A DNA stretch of 64,000 nucleotides from Oligoflexales bacterium (GCA_023301465.1 JALZUQ010000006.1:1-64000), one strand, 5' to 3'; shown: positions 17,622-28,049, counted from the first letter of the stretch. Made by a program: numbers and translations. The notes: generated by a model not told the origin, from the letters alone.

Positions 17622-19460
17622 CTACTTTTTATTTAAGAATGTTTGGATATTGATGGCTTGTCTCTCTGAAAGCTTAGCTTTTTCTTTTAGCTCTTTGATG
17701 GATGACTCTCTGATGGATTCAATGCTTCCAAATGCAATAAGCAGTCTTTTTTTGGCAACCGGTCCAATGGATGGAATTGAATCTAGTTCACTTTGAACTG
17801 TGATTTTGCTTCTTTTTTTACGGTGGTTTGTGATCGCGAACCGGTGTGCCTCATCACGGATGCTTGTCAGTGTTCTAAAACTGACGGAGCGTGTATCTAG
17901 GGGTTTTGGGGTTTGCCATTCAAGTTTGAGGATTCTTTCTTTGCTGTGAACCATGCTCCCGGCAGCTTCACCAAGTGTTCTTGATTTAGCTAAGCCAATA
18001 AATTCAATGTCATGTTTTCTATACATCTCAATTAAATCTCGCAGAGCATGCATTTGAGGTTTTCCTCCGTCAATGACGATGAGGTTCGGAAGATCTTGTT
18101 CTTCAACTCCTCTTTCAAGTCTTCTCTTGACGACTTGATGCATCGCAGCAAAATCATTTTGACCATCAATATCAAGGTTGTAAAGGCGGTAGTTTTTTTT
18201 GTCTGGTCTTCCATTTAAAAAACTTACCTTAGAACCTACCATTGCTTCGCTTCCTATGTTTGAAATATCAAAACATTCCATTTTATAAGGGGCGTTTTTT
18301 AGGGCTAGTTCTTCTTTTATTTTTTCGCAGATGATTTTGTTTTTTTGATCGTTTTCTTTATCCAGAAAGATCTGATGTTGTGCATTTTCATTAGCGGAGG
18401 TAAGAAGTTTCTTCTTTTCTCCTTTTAATGCTTGTTTAAATATGACTTTATAATCGGTTTGTTTTAGCTCGGTGATAGCAGCGGCAACATCGTCCCATGT
18501 CTCTATAGGGAAGTCTGTGTAAATATACTCTGGCGGGTGTTTCGAGCTATAGTACTGTAGCAAAAACTGTTCAATGACCTCTTCTTCAAAGTCTATGAGA
18601 AGGGGGGCCACAAAGTGAAAACTCTCGATAAGAGCACGTTCACGGACTTTTAACACGGTGATGGCAATAGAGTTATCTTGAGTAGCATGACCAATAAAAT
18701 CAGCGTCTTTTAGGTTGCTAAATAGCACTGATTGTTTTTGATTGAGGTTTTTGAGAGCAAACAATTGGTCTCTATACATGGCCGCAATTTCATACTCTTG
18801 TTTGTCAGAGTAGAGTTTCATTTTTTCTTCTAGGAGTTTTTTGAGTTCTTGATCACTGCCCTTGATAAAAGCGGTTGCATCTTGAATGACACCTTCGTAA
18901 ACGGTTTTGTCTACATCTAATACACATGGTGCAAGACATTTTTTCATATTGTAGTAGTTACATGGTCTACGTGCACTTTTAAACTCATGTTCCGAGCACC
19001 TAACTAGCGGAAAAATATCGTGTGCTGCTTTAAGCACCTGCGAGAGTTTGTATTCACTGGTATAAGGCCCGATATAATAGGACGATTTATTGGTTGTTGA
19101 ACGTTGTTTACGAATTCGCGGCCATGGTGTTGACTTATCGATTTCTATATAGGGGTAAGTTTTGTCATCTCTAAATAAAATATTATACTTTGGGTTATAC
19201 CTTCGAATAAGAGTGCGTTCTAATAGTAAGGCTTCCATTTCGGAGTTAGTGATCATGACCTCTAAATCGCGAATCTTTGAAACTAGTTTTTTTGTTTTGG
19301 GGGTATGAGAGTTTTTGCTTTGAAAATAGCTTAAGACTCTATTTTTAAGGTTTTTTGCTTTTCCAACGTAAATAACTTCATGTTGGGCGTTTTTCATCAA
19401 ATAAATGCCCGGTGATGTTGGAAGGTGTTCTCTTAAATATTTTGTCTCAAGAGATTTCAC
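17622..19460 (-). CDS. uvrC: Excinuclease ABC subunit C
   Basis: 612 residues, normal length. An N-terminal GIY-YIG nuclease (PGIYLMKN...VIYVGKAKNLKNRV, about residues 17-45) makes the 3' incision, followed by a cysteine-containing segment, a UVR motif around 205-235 that binds UvrB, the RNase H-like nuclease for the 5' incision, and C-terminal helix-hairpin-helices (DSIPSIGPVAKKRLL). It acts in nucleotide excision repair. The start overlaps the uvrB stop by 4 bases (ATGA), so uvrB and uvrC are a translationally coupled operon. Convergent with pyk; a weak TAGAG...CTCTA hairpin lies between them. Confidence 0.96.
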   Translation of the reverse strand: MKSLETKYLREHLPTSPGIYLMKNAQHEVIYVGKAKNLKNRVLSYFQSKNSHTPKTKKLVSKIRDLEVMITNSEMEALLLERTLIRRYNPKYNILFRDDKTYPYIEIDKSTPWPRIRKQRSTTNKSSYYIGPYTSEYKLSQVLKAAHDIFPLVRCSEHEFKSARRPCNYYNMKKCLAPCVLDVDKTVYEGVIQDATAFIKGSDQELKKLLEEKMKLYSDKQEYEIAAMYRDQLFALKNLNQKQSVLFSNLKDADFIGHATQDNSIAITVLKVRERALIESFHFVAPLLIDFEEEVIEQFLLQYYSSKHPPEYIYTDFPIETWDDVAAAITELKQTDYKVIFKQALKGEKKKLLTSANENAQHQIFLDKENDQKNKIICEKIKEELALKNAPYKMECFDISNIGSEAMVGSKVSFLNGRPDKKNYRLYNLDIDGQNDFAAMHQVVKRRLERGVEEQDLPNLIVIDGGKPQMHALRDLIEMYRKHDIEFIGLAKSRTLGEAAGSMVHSKERILKLEWQTPKPLDTRSVSFRTLTSIRDEAHRFAITNHRKKRSKITVQSELDSIPSIGPVAKKRLLIAFGSIESIRESSIKELKEKAKLSERQAINIQTFLNKK

Positions 19461-21466
19461 TGATTTGCCTCAATGATAATCCTTTTCAGTGCCGCTACTT
19501 CGTCGCGAAGTTTTACCGCTAGCTCAAAATCAAGCTCACCGGCAGCAAGATGCATTTTTTTTGATTTTTTTTGTATGACTTTTTCAACATCACCCATCGA
19601 CTTGATTTTGTATTTCTTTTTCATGTCTTCGATTTCTTTTTCGGTTTTTTGGTGCTCACTTAATCCGTAGATTTCTTGAAGACTAGGGCGTGATTCTTTG
19701 ATAATGGCTTCTGGTTGTTGATTGTTTTGTTCGTTGTACTCAATTTGTATGCGTCTGTTTTCATTCGTGACATCTATGCATGCCTGCATCGCATCTGTGA
19801 TCCTGTCTCCATAAAAAATCACACGTCCCTCTTTATGCCGTGCTGCACGCCCAACTGTTTGAATGAGGCTGGTTTTTGATCTTAAAAAACCTTGTTTGTC
19901 TGCGTCGAGGATTCCCACAAGTGAAACCTCTGGAAGGTCTAGCCCTTCTCTAAGTAAGTTAATTCCAATTAAAACGTCGTAAGTCCCGCGACGTAATTCC
20001 CTTAAAATATTGACACGTTCAAGGCTATCAATATCAGAGTGGAGGTAACAAACCTTAATCCCAAGCTCTTTATAATAAAGAGTGATTTCTTCGGACATTT
20101 TTTTGGTAAGGGTGGTAATGAGAACTCGTTGTTTTTTTGCAACGGTTTTATTGATTTCTGCAAACAAATCATCAATCTGATTTGTTGCAGGCCTGATCTC
20201 TATAACAGGATCTAAAAGACCTGTTGGTCTTATTACTTGCTCCACGATATTTTCTGCAGATACTTCTGATTCGTATTGACTAGGAGTTGCAGAAACATAC
20301 AAATATTTATTGTTTCGCTCTAAGAATTCATCAAAGTTCAGTGGTCTATTATCAAGTGCAGCAGGAAGTCTGAATCCAAAATCCACAAGAGTCTGTTTGC
20401 GAGAGCGATCTCCACGGTACATTCCCCTTACTTGAGGGATGGTAATATGGCTTTCATCTATAATCGTTAGAAAATCATCTGAAAAATAATCTAATAATGT
20501 TGGTGGTGGCTCACCCGGTTTGCTTCCTGTTAAAAAGCGTGAATAGTTTTCTATTCCCGGACAAAAACCAAGTTGTTCGATCATTTCGATGTCTTGCATG
20601 GTTCGCTGCTCAAGGCGTTGATATTCAATGTCCTTGTTTTGGTTTTTGAGCTCACGAAGCCTAACGCCTAACTCTAAAAGAATTTCAGAGACGATTTTCT
20701 TGGTGTCTTTTTTGTCGGTGACGTAGTGGGAGTTTGGAAAGATAGAGGTTTCTTCAACTTCTTTGACGGTGTTTCCTGTCATCATATTTACAATCGTAAT
20801 ACGGTCGATTTCATCTCCAAAAAATTCAACGCGTATCGCATGTTCTTTTTCGTGTGAGGGCAAAATATCAACAGTAGATCCTCTCGCTCGAAAGTTTCCA
20901 CGTGTTAGTTGCATGTCGTTTCTTGTGTAGTGAATATGAATTAATTCTTTTAAGAATTCATCACGCTCGATTTCTTGGCCTTTTTGTATGTGAACCACAA
21001 GTGAGCTGTAGTTTGCTGGTGATCCAAGTCCGTAAATACAACTGACAGAAGCAACAATGATCACGTCTTTGCGTTCAAAGAGGTTTTTTGTAGCAAGGTG
21101 ACGCATCTTATCAATGTCTTCATTGATGGCCGAGTCTTTTGCAATGTATGTGTCTGAGTTTGGGATGTATGCTTCTGGCTGATAGTAGTCATAATAAGAA
21201 ATAAAAAAGTTAACAGAGTTATCAGGGAAGAACTCTCGTAGCTCCGTAAAAAGTTGAGCGGCGAGAGTCTTGTTGGGTGCCATCACAAGACACGGTCTTG
21301 AAAGTTTGGAGATAGTATGGGCCATGGTAAATGTTTTTCCAGAACCAGTGACCCCACGAAGGCAGACATGGTCGGTCTTTGAGAGGGCGGAGGTGATTTT
21401 TTCAATGGCTTCAGGCTGATCACCGCTTGGTTGAAATGGAGAGTGTATTTTATATACAGGTTTCAA
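19457..21466 (-). CDS. uvrB: Excinuclease ABC subunit B
   Basis: 669 residues. Walker A GVTGSGKT at 38-45, the DNA-clamping beta-hairpin region SYYDYYQPEAYIP, helicase motifs including IDESHITIPQ and the arginine-finger motif QTVGRAARH, and a C-terminal UVR motif (residues about 630-665) for UvrC binding. It verifies damage and loads UvrC in nucleotide excision repair. uvrA is not in the window. The ATG lies about 230 bases from the divergent act operon start, so the two share an intergenic region. Confidence 0.96.
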   Translation of the reverse strand: MKPVYKIHSPFQPSGDQPEAIEKITSALSKTDHVCLRGVTGSGKTFTMAHTISKLSRPCLVMAPNKTLAAQLFTELREFFPDNSVNFFISYYDYYQPEAYIPNSDTYIAKDSAINEDIDKMRHLATKNLFERKDVIIVASVSCIYGLGSPANYSSLVVHIQKGQEIERDEFLKELIHIHYTRNDMQLTRGNFRARGSTVDILPSHEKEHAIRVEFFGDEIDRITIVNMMTGNTVKEVEETSIFPNSHYVTDKKDTKKIVSEILLELGVRLRELKNQNKDIEYQRLEQRTMQDIEMIEQLGFCPGIENYSRFLTGSKPGEPPPTLLDYFSDDFLTIIDESHITIPQVRGMYRGDRSRKQTLVDFGFRLPAALDNRPLNFDEFLERNNKYLYVSATPSQYESEVSAENIVEQVIRPTGLLDPVIEIRPATNQIDDLFAEINKTVAKKQRVLITTLTKKMSEEITLYYKELGIKVCYLHSDIDSLERVNILRELRRGTYDVLIGINLLREGLDLPEVSLVGILDADKQGFLRSKTSLIQTVGRAARHKEGRVIFYGDRITDAMQACIDVTNENRRIQIEYNEQNNQQPEAIIKESRPSLQEIYGLSEHQKTEKEIEDMKKKYKIKSMGDVEKVIQKKSKKMHLAAGELDFELAVKLRDEVAALKRIIIEANQ

Positions 21467-21630
21467 TGGTTCTCTTTTCCGTAAGAGTGCTCAAGTGGTT
21501 TAGCACATGCATTTATTCACTTAACTATACTAAAGATAAAGAGCTCGGAGGGCTAGTGTTGCTTAGCTCAAAAAACGATCACATTTGTGCTGGAAATCAC
21601 CGATATCAATACTACGACTTTTTTGAATCA

Positions 21631-21660
21631 TTGTTGGATATTAGATGCGACTGTGATACT
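21631..21660 (+). promoter_or_regulatory. actA: Possible act operon promoter
   Basis: TTGTTG (21631-21636), then 18 bases, then an extended -10 TGT-GATACT (21652-21660). It lies 38 bases before the TTG start at 21698. The match is moderate and could be chance in AT-rich DNA. Confidence 0.25.
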
Positions 21661-21697
21661 CATTATCTGTTCTAAAATAACACAAAGAGGTCGCACT

Positions 21698-22330
21698 TTG
21701 CGTATTCGTTGGTTAATGGCACTACTACTATTAAGTGTCATAGGTATAGGTGGTTTTACAGCAGGTTCACTTGTTGCCGGTAAGGTAGGTAGTGAAACGA
21801 AAACCGTAAATAAAGAAGATCCCACAGGGCTTATGAAACGCTCTTGGCCAAACACCAAGTGGTGGTTTTGGACTCCCGGTGACACGGTAGATAACTCATG
21901 GCCAGTACCTTACCAGCCTAAGCAACCTATTGCGTTTAGCCATAAGCTGCATGCTGGCAAAATGAAAATGGACTGCCAGTACTGCCACGCATCTGCAAGA
22001 AAATCAAAGAGTGCAGGTATCCCAGCAACCGAAAGTGTTTGCATGGGTTGCCACAAAGTTGCTGCAACCGATAGAGAGCCTATTAAGTGGTTAGCAAACG
22101 AAGTCAAAGAAGGAAGAGCAATTGAGTGGGTTAAAGTCCACGATCTCCCAGATTTTGTTAGGTTTCACCACAAACCACATATTCAAGCCGGCGTAACCTG
22201 CCAAGAATGTCACGGACAAGTTGAAGAGATGGAAGAAGTTTACCAGCATGCACCATTGCAAATGGGTTGGTGTCTTCGTTGTCACCAAGACCGTGGTGCT
22301 CCTCAAAAATGTTACACGTGCCACTATTAG
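21698..22330 (+). CDS. actA: Alternative complex III subunit A, pentahaem cytochrome c
   Basis: 211 residues from a TTG start at 21698, chosen because AGAGG (21686-21690) precedes it by 7 bases and because it places a membrane anchor (WLMALLLLSVIGIGGFTAG) at the very N-terminus; longer in-frame starts add an unlikely leader. Five CxxCH haem c sites are present: CQYCH, CMGCH, CQECH, CLRCH and CYTCH. ActA passes electrons from the ActB iron-sulfur chain towards a soluble carrier or oxidase in the quinol:cytochrome c oxidoreductase. First gene of actABCDEF. Confidence 0.9.
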   Translation: MRIRWLMALLLLSVIGIGGFTAGSLVAGKVGSETKTVNKEDPTGLMKRSWPNTKWWFWTPGDTVDNSWPVPYQPKQPIAFSHKLHAGKMKMDCQYCHASARKSKSAGIPATESVCMGCHKVAATDREPIKWLANEVKEGRAIEWVKVHDLPDFVRFHHKPHIQAGVTCQECHGQVEEMEEVYQHAPLQMGWCLRCHQDRGAPQKCYTCHY

Positions 22331-22419
22331 CTAGGTAGTTAGTTAGATAAAAGTAATTAGATAGAAGCGAACTTTAGATAGAAGTCAACTTTTAGAAGTA
22401 AACAAGGAGCGTCAGACAG

Positions 22420-25400
22420 ATGACCGAAATCAAAACAGAACTGGATAACCTCATACCGAGCGACCGTAACGTAGAACGTTTAAACGATCGACCACTTGAG
22501 ACACCATCCGAAATAAAAGCCGGATCATTTTATATCAACTCCGACGAACTATTTGACGGAAACCCTTATAGCGAATTTAACAATGCTGAGTCTGTTATCG
22601 GAAACCCTGATGAATTGAGTCAAGATGATCGTGATTCTAGTACTGGCTTTGATCGTCGTGGGTTTTTAAAATCATTTTCACTTGCTGCTGCAGGTGCTTC
22701 GGCAACTTCATGTATTCGACGTCCCGAAGAAAAAGTGGTCCCTTATCTCAACCAACCTGAAGGTTTCGTTCAAGGTAAAGCAAAGTACTACACATCTACA
22801 TGTAAGATGTGTGCAGCTGGTTGTGGAATCAAAGTAAAAGCAGTTGAAGGTAGACCTGTAAAAATTGAGGGCTTAGAGAACCACCCAACAAGTTACGGTG
22901 GTAGCTGTGCATTAGGTCAAGCAAGTATCCAAGGTCTTTATCACCCTGATCGATTAACAACTCCTATCATCAAATCCAAAAACTCTGTGAAGAATGCAGA
23001 GTGGGACGAAATGTGGGGCTATTTAGCACTGCGTTTAGCAGAAGCAAAACGCGTTGCCATTTTAACAGAGCAAATTTCTGCAAGCCAAAAAGCTCTTTAC
23101 GAGACTTTTCTTACGAAGATGGGCTTTGATAAAACAGACTTATATACGATCGACTCAAACAGCTTGTATGCTCAGAAATCAAAAGCACACCAGCTAGCAT
23201 TTAACACCACGAATTACAGCCGTTATGATTTCTCAAAAGCTCGTCATGTAGTGAGTATTGGTTCTGATTTCTTAGCATCTGGAACTCATAAAGTTTTATT
23301 TGCAAAACAATATTCGAAAGCAAGATCTCGCGTTGGTGAAGAACGTTGTAAAATGACAATGTTCGAATCCAATATGTCACAAACGGGTTCAAGAGCTGAT
23401 TTTAGGCATGCGGTTCCTGCTGGTTCTGAGATTGAAATCGCACTTGCACTATTAGATGTAGTTTTTCAAAGTGACGCTGTCAAAACAAACCCTGTAGAAT
23501 CAAAAACCATAAGAGATGTACTTTCAGCAAACCAAGCTTCTATCCAAAAAGGCAAAAGCCTTGTTTCTGGCAAAGTTGATTTATCATCATTAGCGACTCA
23601 TTTATTAGAAAATGGTGGGTTGGTTACTTGTGCAACCGGCGGTGACTTTGATGCAAACGGTACAAAGTTACAATTAGTAGAAATCTTACTAAATAAAGCT
23701 ATCGGTGCTTACGGAAACACGGTCTTTATCGACGAAGCTCCATTTGTTTCTGGTTTAAACCACACAGATGATCTTCAAAAGTTTTTAGCAGCAAGTGCTG
23801 AAATTGATACTGTGGTTGTTATTAATAGTGACCCAGTTTTCACTGTTCCTGAGTCTTTTGGCATGAAGGCAATTCTTGAAAAAATGAACCAAGTGGTTTC
23901 TATTCAGTACCGACCTACTTCAACAGATCAGCTTGCACACGCATTAATTCCAGCTCATCATTACTTAGAGTCTTGGGGTGAGCAACAAAACCTTCACGGT
24001 AGTTTTTCAATTCAACAACCAGTGATTCGTCCAACTCAAAACAGCATGCAGCCTGAGGATGCTTTGTTTTGGATTGCTGCTCACGCAGAAAAGCCATTAG
24101 GTTTTCAAAACTACTACGCATTCTTAAAGTCTCATTTAACCAGCAAGCTAGGTGGTGCTGGCAATGTTGAGCTTGCCATGAAAAAAGCACAAAAAATTGG
24201 TTATGTCGGGCTTGGTAGTTCTTCAAAATCAGCTGCGATGAATAATGTTTCTTCTCATTTAGGAAATGTTCAGGCAAGCACAAGCGGATTAAAACTAAAA
24301 GCAATTTTAGACCCAAGATTGACGGACGGCAAAGGTTCTTATCTTCCTGCGTTGCAAGAAGTTGGAGATGGATTGACGTCGATTGCTTGGGATTCATGGT
24401 TGGGGCTAAACCCAAATACAGCAAAAAAAATGGGACTTCGTCGCTTTGATGAAGTCACCGTAAGTGGTGAAGGTGCAGGTTCTTTGACAGTAGGTGTGTG
24501 GCCTCAGCCGGGACTAGATGCAAATACTGCAATGATTCACCGTGGTAACGGCCGCAAAGTAAAAGAGTCGCGAGTCGATGATGGAATTGGTGTTGATCCA
24601 CTGATTTTACTTGCAAAAGGTGTGGACGAACTGTCTGGAACACCTGTTACGACTAATAGTATTAGCGTAAAGAAAACTGGGAAACGTATCCGTGTTGTTA
24701 GCATGCAAAAGCCAACTGCTGATCTTGGTAACCGAACTGACATCGTCAAAAAAGTAAAAAGTGACGACGTTGCTGGACTTACGGAAAAGTCAGAGCAATT
24801 TTATTCTAACCCTGATTTTCCAGATTTATTTCCAAACCTTCCAAAAGGCGATCATTACTGGGGCTTGTCCATTGACTTAGACCAGTGTTTTGGTTGCTCT
24901 GCTTGTATGGTTGCTTGTGCTGTCGAAAATAACGTTCCACAAATTGGCCGAAAGCTTGTGGGGATGGGGCGTGAAATGCACTGGATTCGTTTGGATATTT
25001 ATTTCCAAGGCCCGGTTGATAGTCCTCAAGTTACATTACAGCCGATGATGTGTCAGCAGTGTGCTCATGCACCTTGCGAAGCGGTTTGTCCTGTTTATGC
25101 AACGACTCATGATGATGAAGGGCTTAATACCCAGACTTATAATCGTTGTGTTGGTACGCGTTACTGTGCCAATGCTTGTCCTTACAAAGTACGTCGCTTT
25201 AATTGGTTTACTCATAAGTGGAATAAGCCTCACGCTGGTGAGCCACCACTAAACCCAAGACCGATGAACCCTGACGTTACCGTGCGAACAAAAGGAATCA
25301 TGGAAAAATGTACTTTCTGTATCCAAAGAATCCGTGACGGTAAAATGTATCACAAAGACCCAGTGACAAAGCGTATCCCTGACGGCACCGTAAAAACGGC

Positions 25401-25668
25401 ATGTCAGCAAGCTTGTCCTTCGGACGCAATCTCTTTTGGTGACTTACAAGATGAGTCGTCAGAAATTTTCAAGAAACGCTATGATGGAAGATCTTACCTT
25501 GCGTTGAATGCAGACCTACCTCTTAATAAAGATGTAGATCTTCATAAGGATCACCCACATTACGGAATCAAAACGGTTCCAAGCGTTAACTATTTGTCGC
25601 ATGTAGTGGAATCAGTCCCAGAGACTGGTCATCATTCAAAGAATCACGGTGGTAAAGAACATGGCTGA
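22420..25668 (+). CDS. actB: Alternative complex III subunit B, molybdopterin-oxidoreductase-like/iron-sulfur fusion
   Basis: 1082 residues. A long polar N-terminal leader is followed by a Tat-type motif (DRRGFLKSFSLAAAG, about residues 84-98). The central part is a molybdopterin-oxidoreductase fold (about 120-770) with the N-terminal cluster motif CKMCAAGCGIKVKAVEG. The C-terminal part is a ferredoxin-like subunit with cysteine groups CFGCSACMVAC, CQQCAHAPCEAVC, CVGTRYCANACPYKV and CTFCIQRI...CQQACPSDAI, enough for four clusters. In characterised alternative complex III the molybdopterin-like part holds no Mo cofactor. Preceded by an AAGGAG site; its end overlaps actC by 8 bases. Confidence 0.95.
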   Translation: MTEIKTELDNLIPSDRNVERLNDRPLETPSEIKAGSFYINSDELFDGNPYSEFNNAESVIGNPDELSQDDRDSSTGFDRRGFLKSFSLAAAGASATSCIRRPEEKVVPYLNQPEGFVQGKAKYYTSTCKMCAAGCGIKVKAVEGRPVKIEGLENHPTSYGGSCALGQASIQGLYHPDRLTTPIIKSKNSVKNAEWDEMWGYLALRLAEAKRVAILTEQISASQKALYETFLTKMGFDKTDLYTIDSNSLYAQKSKAHQLAFNTTNYSRYDFSKARHVVSIGSDFLASGTHKVLFAKQYSKARSRVGEERCKMTMFESNMSQTGSRADFRHAVPAGSEIEIALALLDVVFQSDAVKTNPVESKTIRDVLSANQASIQKGKSLVSGKVDLSSLATHLLENGGLVTCATGGDFDANGTKLQLVEILLNKAIGAYGNTVFIDEAPFVSGLNHTDDLQKFLAASAEIDTVVVINSDPVFTVPESFGMKAILEKMNQVVSIQYRPTSTDQLAHALIPAHHYLESWGEQQNLHGSFSIQQPVIRPTQNSMQPEDALFWIAAHAEKPLGFQNYYAFLKSHLTSKLGGAGNVELAMKKAQKIGYVGLGSSSKSAAMNNVSSHLGNVQASTSGLKLKAILDPRLTDGKGSYLPALQEVGDGLTSIAWDSWLGLNPNTAKKMGLRRFDEVTVSGEGAGSLTVGVWPQPGLDANTAMIHRGNGRKVKESRVDDGIGVDPLILLAKGVDELSGTPVTTNSISVKKTGKRIRVVSMQKPTADLGNRTDIVKKVKSDDVAGLTEKSEQFYSNPDFPDLFPNLPKGDHYWGLSIDLDQCFGCSACMVACAVENNVPQIGRKLVGMGREMHWIRLDIYFQGPVDSPQVTLQPMMCQQCAHAPCEAVCPVYATTHDDEGLNTQTYNRCVGTRYCANACPYKVRRFNWFTHKWNKPHAGEPPLNPRPMNPDVTVRTKGIMEKCTFCIQRIRDGKMYHKDPVTKRIPDGTVKTACQQACPSDAISFGDLQDESSEIFKKRYDGRSYLALNADLPLNKDVDLHKDHPHYGIKTVPSVNYLSHVVESVPETGHHSKNHGGKEHG

Positions 25669-27031
25669 GGCGAAGTGGACAAAATCGATGGCAGAGGTCA
25701 ACGATGGGGTTTTGGTAAATTTACAAAAACCACATCCAACCTTTTATCTGGCTTGGGGCATTAGTGCTCTATGTGTTTTGTTGGGTGTTGTTTGTTGGGC
25801 CTTTCAAGTAATCTACGGTATTGGGATGTCGGGGTTAAACAGTCCGGTGTACTGGGGTGTGTATATTACGAACTTCGTATTTTGGGTTGGTATTGGTCAC
25901 GCTGGTACATTGATCTCGGCAATTTTATTTTTATTTCGAGCTGAGTGGCGGAATGCCGTTAACAGAAGTGCAGAGGCTATGACCATTTTTGCGGTTATCA
26001 CTGCAGGTTTGTTTCCGTTGATTCACGTAGGTCGCCTGTGGTTAGCTCCATACTGGATGGCTCCTCTTCCTAACTCCAATAACCTTTGGGTAAACTTTAG
26101 GTCTCCTTTGATTTGGGATATCTTTGCGATTTCAACTTACTTAACAATCTCACTTTTATTTTGGTACATGGGTTTGATTCCAGATTTGGCGTCTATTCGT
26201 GATCGTGTCAAAGGCTTTAAAAGACTTGTTTACGGATTTTTGTCTTTTGGTTGGACCGGTACTGCAAAACAGTGGTGGCACTACGAAGCTGGCTATGGAC
26301 TGCTTGCTGCTCTTGCAACTCCTCTCGTACTTTCTGTACACAGTATTGTATCTTGGGACTTTGCCATGTCGATTCAACCGGGTTGGCACACAACTATTTT
26401 CCCTCCTTACTTCGTTGCAGGTGCAATCTTAAGTGGAATGTCCATGGTGTACTCACTCGTGATTCCTGTGCGTTATATGTTTCGCCTAGAAGCTTTTATT
26501 ACTGAGGATCACTTAGAAGCATGTAACAAGCTAATTCTCTTAACTTCTACGATCGTTTTTTATGCTTATGGAATAGAGTTCTTTGTTGCTTGGTATTCAG
26601 GTAACGCATATGAGTGGGCGATTTTTGAGGGACGAGCAATTGGTCCTTACGCTTTTTACTTTTGGGTTATGGTCTTTTGTAACTGTATTTTCCCAATGGC
26701 TTATTGGTCAAAAAGAATCAGACGCAGTATTTTTGCTGCCATGATTATCAACGTTCTCGTAAATGTTGGTATGTGGTTTGAACGTTATAATATTATTGTT
26801 TCAAGTTTGGCAGAAGACTTTCTACCAGGCTCGTGGGGTCACTATGAACCAAGTTGGATTGAGATGGGAATTACCGTTGGTAGTTTCGGTTGGTTCTTCT
26901 TTTGGTTCTTTGTTTTTTGTAAGTTCTTTCCGTTTATTTCTATGTCGGAACTTAAGCTCATTATGCCAAAACCTATCAGTCCAGAGGGTAAAGCTAAGAT
27001 AGCGAAGCGACTAGAGGAGGCAAAATCATGA
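25661..27031 (+). CDS. actC: Alternative complex III subunit C, NrfD-type membrane quinol-binding protein
   Basis: 456 residues from the ATG at 25661 (MAEAKWTKS), which sits inside the last codons of actB. About ten transmembrane helices of the NrfD/PsrC type. FWVGIGHAGTLISAILFL and LIHVGRLWLAPYWM are typical of this subunit and lie near the proposed quinol site. The C-terminus overlaps actD by 4 bases (ATGA). It is one of the two large membrane subunits that oxidise quinol. Confidence 0.94.
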   Translation: MAEAKWTKSMAEVNDGVLVNLQKPHPTFYLAWGISALCVLLGVVCWAFQVIYGIGMSGLNSPVYWGVYITNFVFWVGIGHAGTLISAILFLFRAEWRNAVNRSAEAMTIFAVITAGLFPLIHVGRLWLAPYWMAPLPNSNNLWVNFRSPLIWDIFAISTYLTISLLFWYMGLIPDLASIRDRVKGFKRLVYGFLSFGWTGTAKQWWHYEAGYGLLAALATPLVLSVHSIVSWDFAMSIQPGWHTTIFPPYFVAGAILSGMSMVYSLVIPVRYMFRLEAFITEDHLEACNKLILLTSTIVFYAYGIEFFVAWYSGNAYEWAIFEGRAIGPYAFYFWVMVFCNCIFPMAYWSKRIRRSIFAAMIINVLVNVGMWFERYNIIVSSLAEDFLPGSWGHYEPSWIEMGITVGSFGWFFFWFFVFCKFFPFISMSELKLIMPKPISPEGKAKIAKRLEEAKS

Positions 27032-27546
27032 GTGAACATAAGCAAGGTGTCCTAGCTATTTTTGAATATCTTGATCACGTGTGTAACGCGATCAAAGACA
27101 TCCGTAATAAGCCAGAGTATGCGGACTACGAAGTTTACTCGCCAACCTCTTACCATGAGATAGAGCACGCTTGTGGCTTTGGCTTTTCTCCTGTGCGTTG
27201 GTTTACATTAATTTGTGGTTTAGTAGGAACGTTATCTGGGTTTGGGCTTTGTATTTTACTGGATCTTGATTGGCCTTTGATTGTCGGTGGAAAGACTCCA
27301 GCTTTTTATTCTCTTCCAGCTTATGTTGTGATTGGCTTTGAGTTAACCATTCTTTTAGGTGGTATCGGAACTATTGCAGGGATGTTGATCTTTTGTAAGA
27401 TACCAAATCCTAAGGACACGGTTTTAGATGTTCGTCTCACAGATAACAAGTTTGGAATCTTTATTCCGGGTGCAGAAGTTGACGGCGAAGAAGCAAAGCT
27501 TTTAAAATCTTTTGGAGCAGAAGAAATTAAGGAAGTGGGTGCATGA
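27028..27546 (+). CDS. actD: Alternative complex III subunit D (DUF3341)
   Basis: 172 residues with the DUF3341 pattern: a cytoplasmic N-terminus ending in the conserved VYSPTSYHEIEHACGFGFSPVRW-type segment (about residues 31-57), two transmembrane helices (WFTLICGLVGTLSGFGL and a second near residue 100), and PAYVVIGFELTILLGGIGT. It is a small membrane subunit of the complex. ATGA overlaps join it to actC upstream and actE downstream. Confidence 0.92.
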   Translation: MSEHKQGVLAIFEYLDHVCNAIKDIRNKPEYADYEVYSPTSYHEIEHACGFGFSPVRWFTLICGLVGTLSGFGLCILLDLDWPLIVGGKTPAFYSLPAYVVIGFELTILLGGIGTIAGMLIFCKIPNPKDTVLDVRLTDNKFGIFIPGAEVDGEEAKLLKSFGAEEIKEVGA

Positions 27547-28040
27547 ATAAAATCATAATCATTGGTTGTTTGGCAGTAATGTCATTAGTGGGCTGCGATA
27601 AACGTATAACAAAGTTGCAGTATGCTCCTGATATGGCGGATTCAGCTACCATTAAATCTCAGGAAAGTATTTTACTTCCACCAGAGAACGCTATTGCGAT
27701 GAGCCAACACATCTACCCTCAAGATGTATTGGATGCAGAAAAAGCACTCAAAAACCCATTAGAACTCAATACAAGGAATCTTCAAGCGGGTAAAAAGCTT
27801 TGGGGCATTTATTGTGCGGTTTGTCATGGTCAACAAGGCAAAGGCAAGATGACATTAACCAGTGCTTATGCGGCTGCACCGCCAGATATCACTGGAGATG
27901 CATACAAGAGTCGTAAAGACGGATTTTTCTTTTACCGTATTACTTACGGAGCTGCATTAATGCCTGCTTATGGGCATTCGACGGATCATTTTGAGCGTTG
28001 GCAGATTGTTCAGTATCTTAGAAGTTTACAGAATCAGTAG
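27543..28040 (+). CDS. actE: Alternative complex III subunit E, monohaem cytochrome c lipoprotein
   Basis: 165 residues. A lipoprotein signal ending in the lipobox LVGC (Cys about residue 19) anchors it to a membrane. One haem c site CAVCHG (about residues 92-97) and a methionine ligand candidate in AALMPAYGH complete a class I cytochrome c domain; LFQxGKxLWGIYCAVCHGQQGKG is the classic start of the domain. Start overlaps actD by 4 bases. Confidence 0.92.
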   Translation: MNKIIIIGCLAVMSLVGCDKRITKLQYAPDMADSATIKSQESILLPPENAIAMSQHIYPQDVLDAEKALKNPLELNTRNLQAGKKLWGIYCAVCHGQQGKGKMTLTSAYAAAPPDITGDAYKSRKDGFFFYRITYGAALMPAYGHSTDHFERWQIVQYLRSLQNQ

Positions 28041-28049
28041 GAGCATCAG

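Noticed and set aside
23915-24424. Minus-strand open frame of 169 codons within actB
   Set aside because: It is antisense to the molybdopterin-like domain of actB and has no ribosome site or recognisable motifs.
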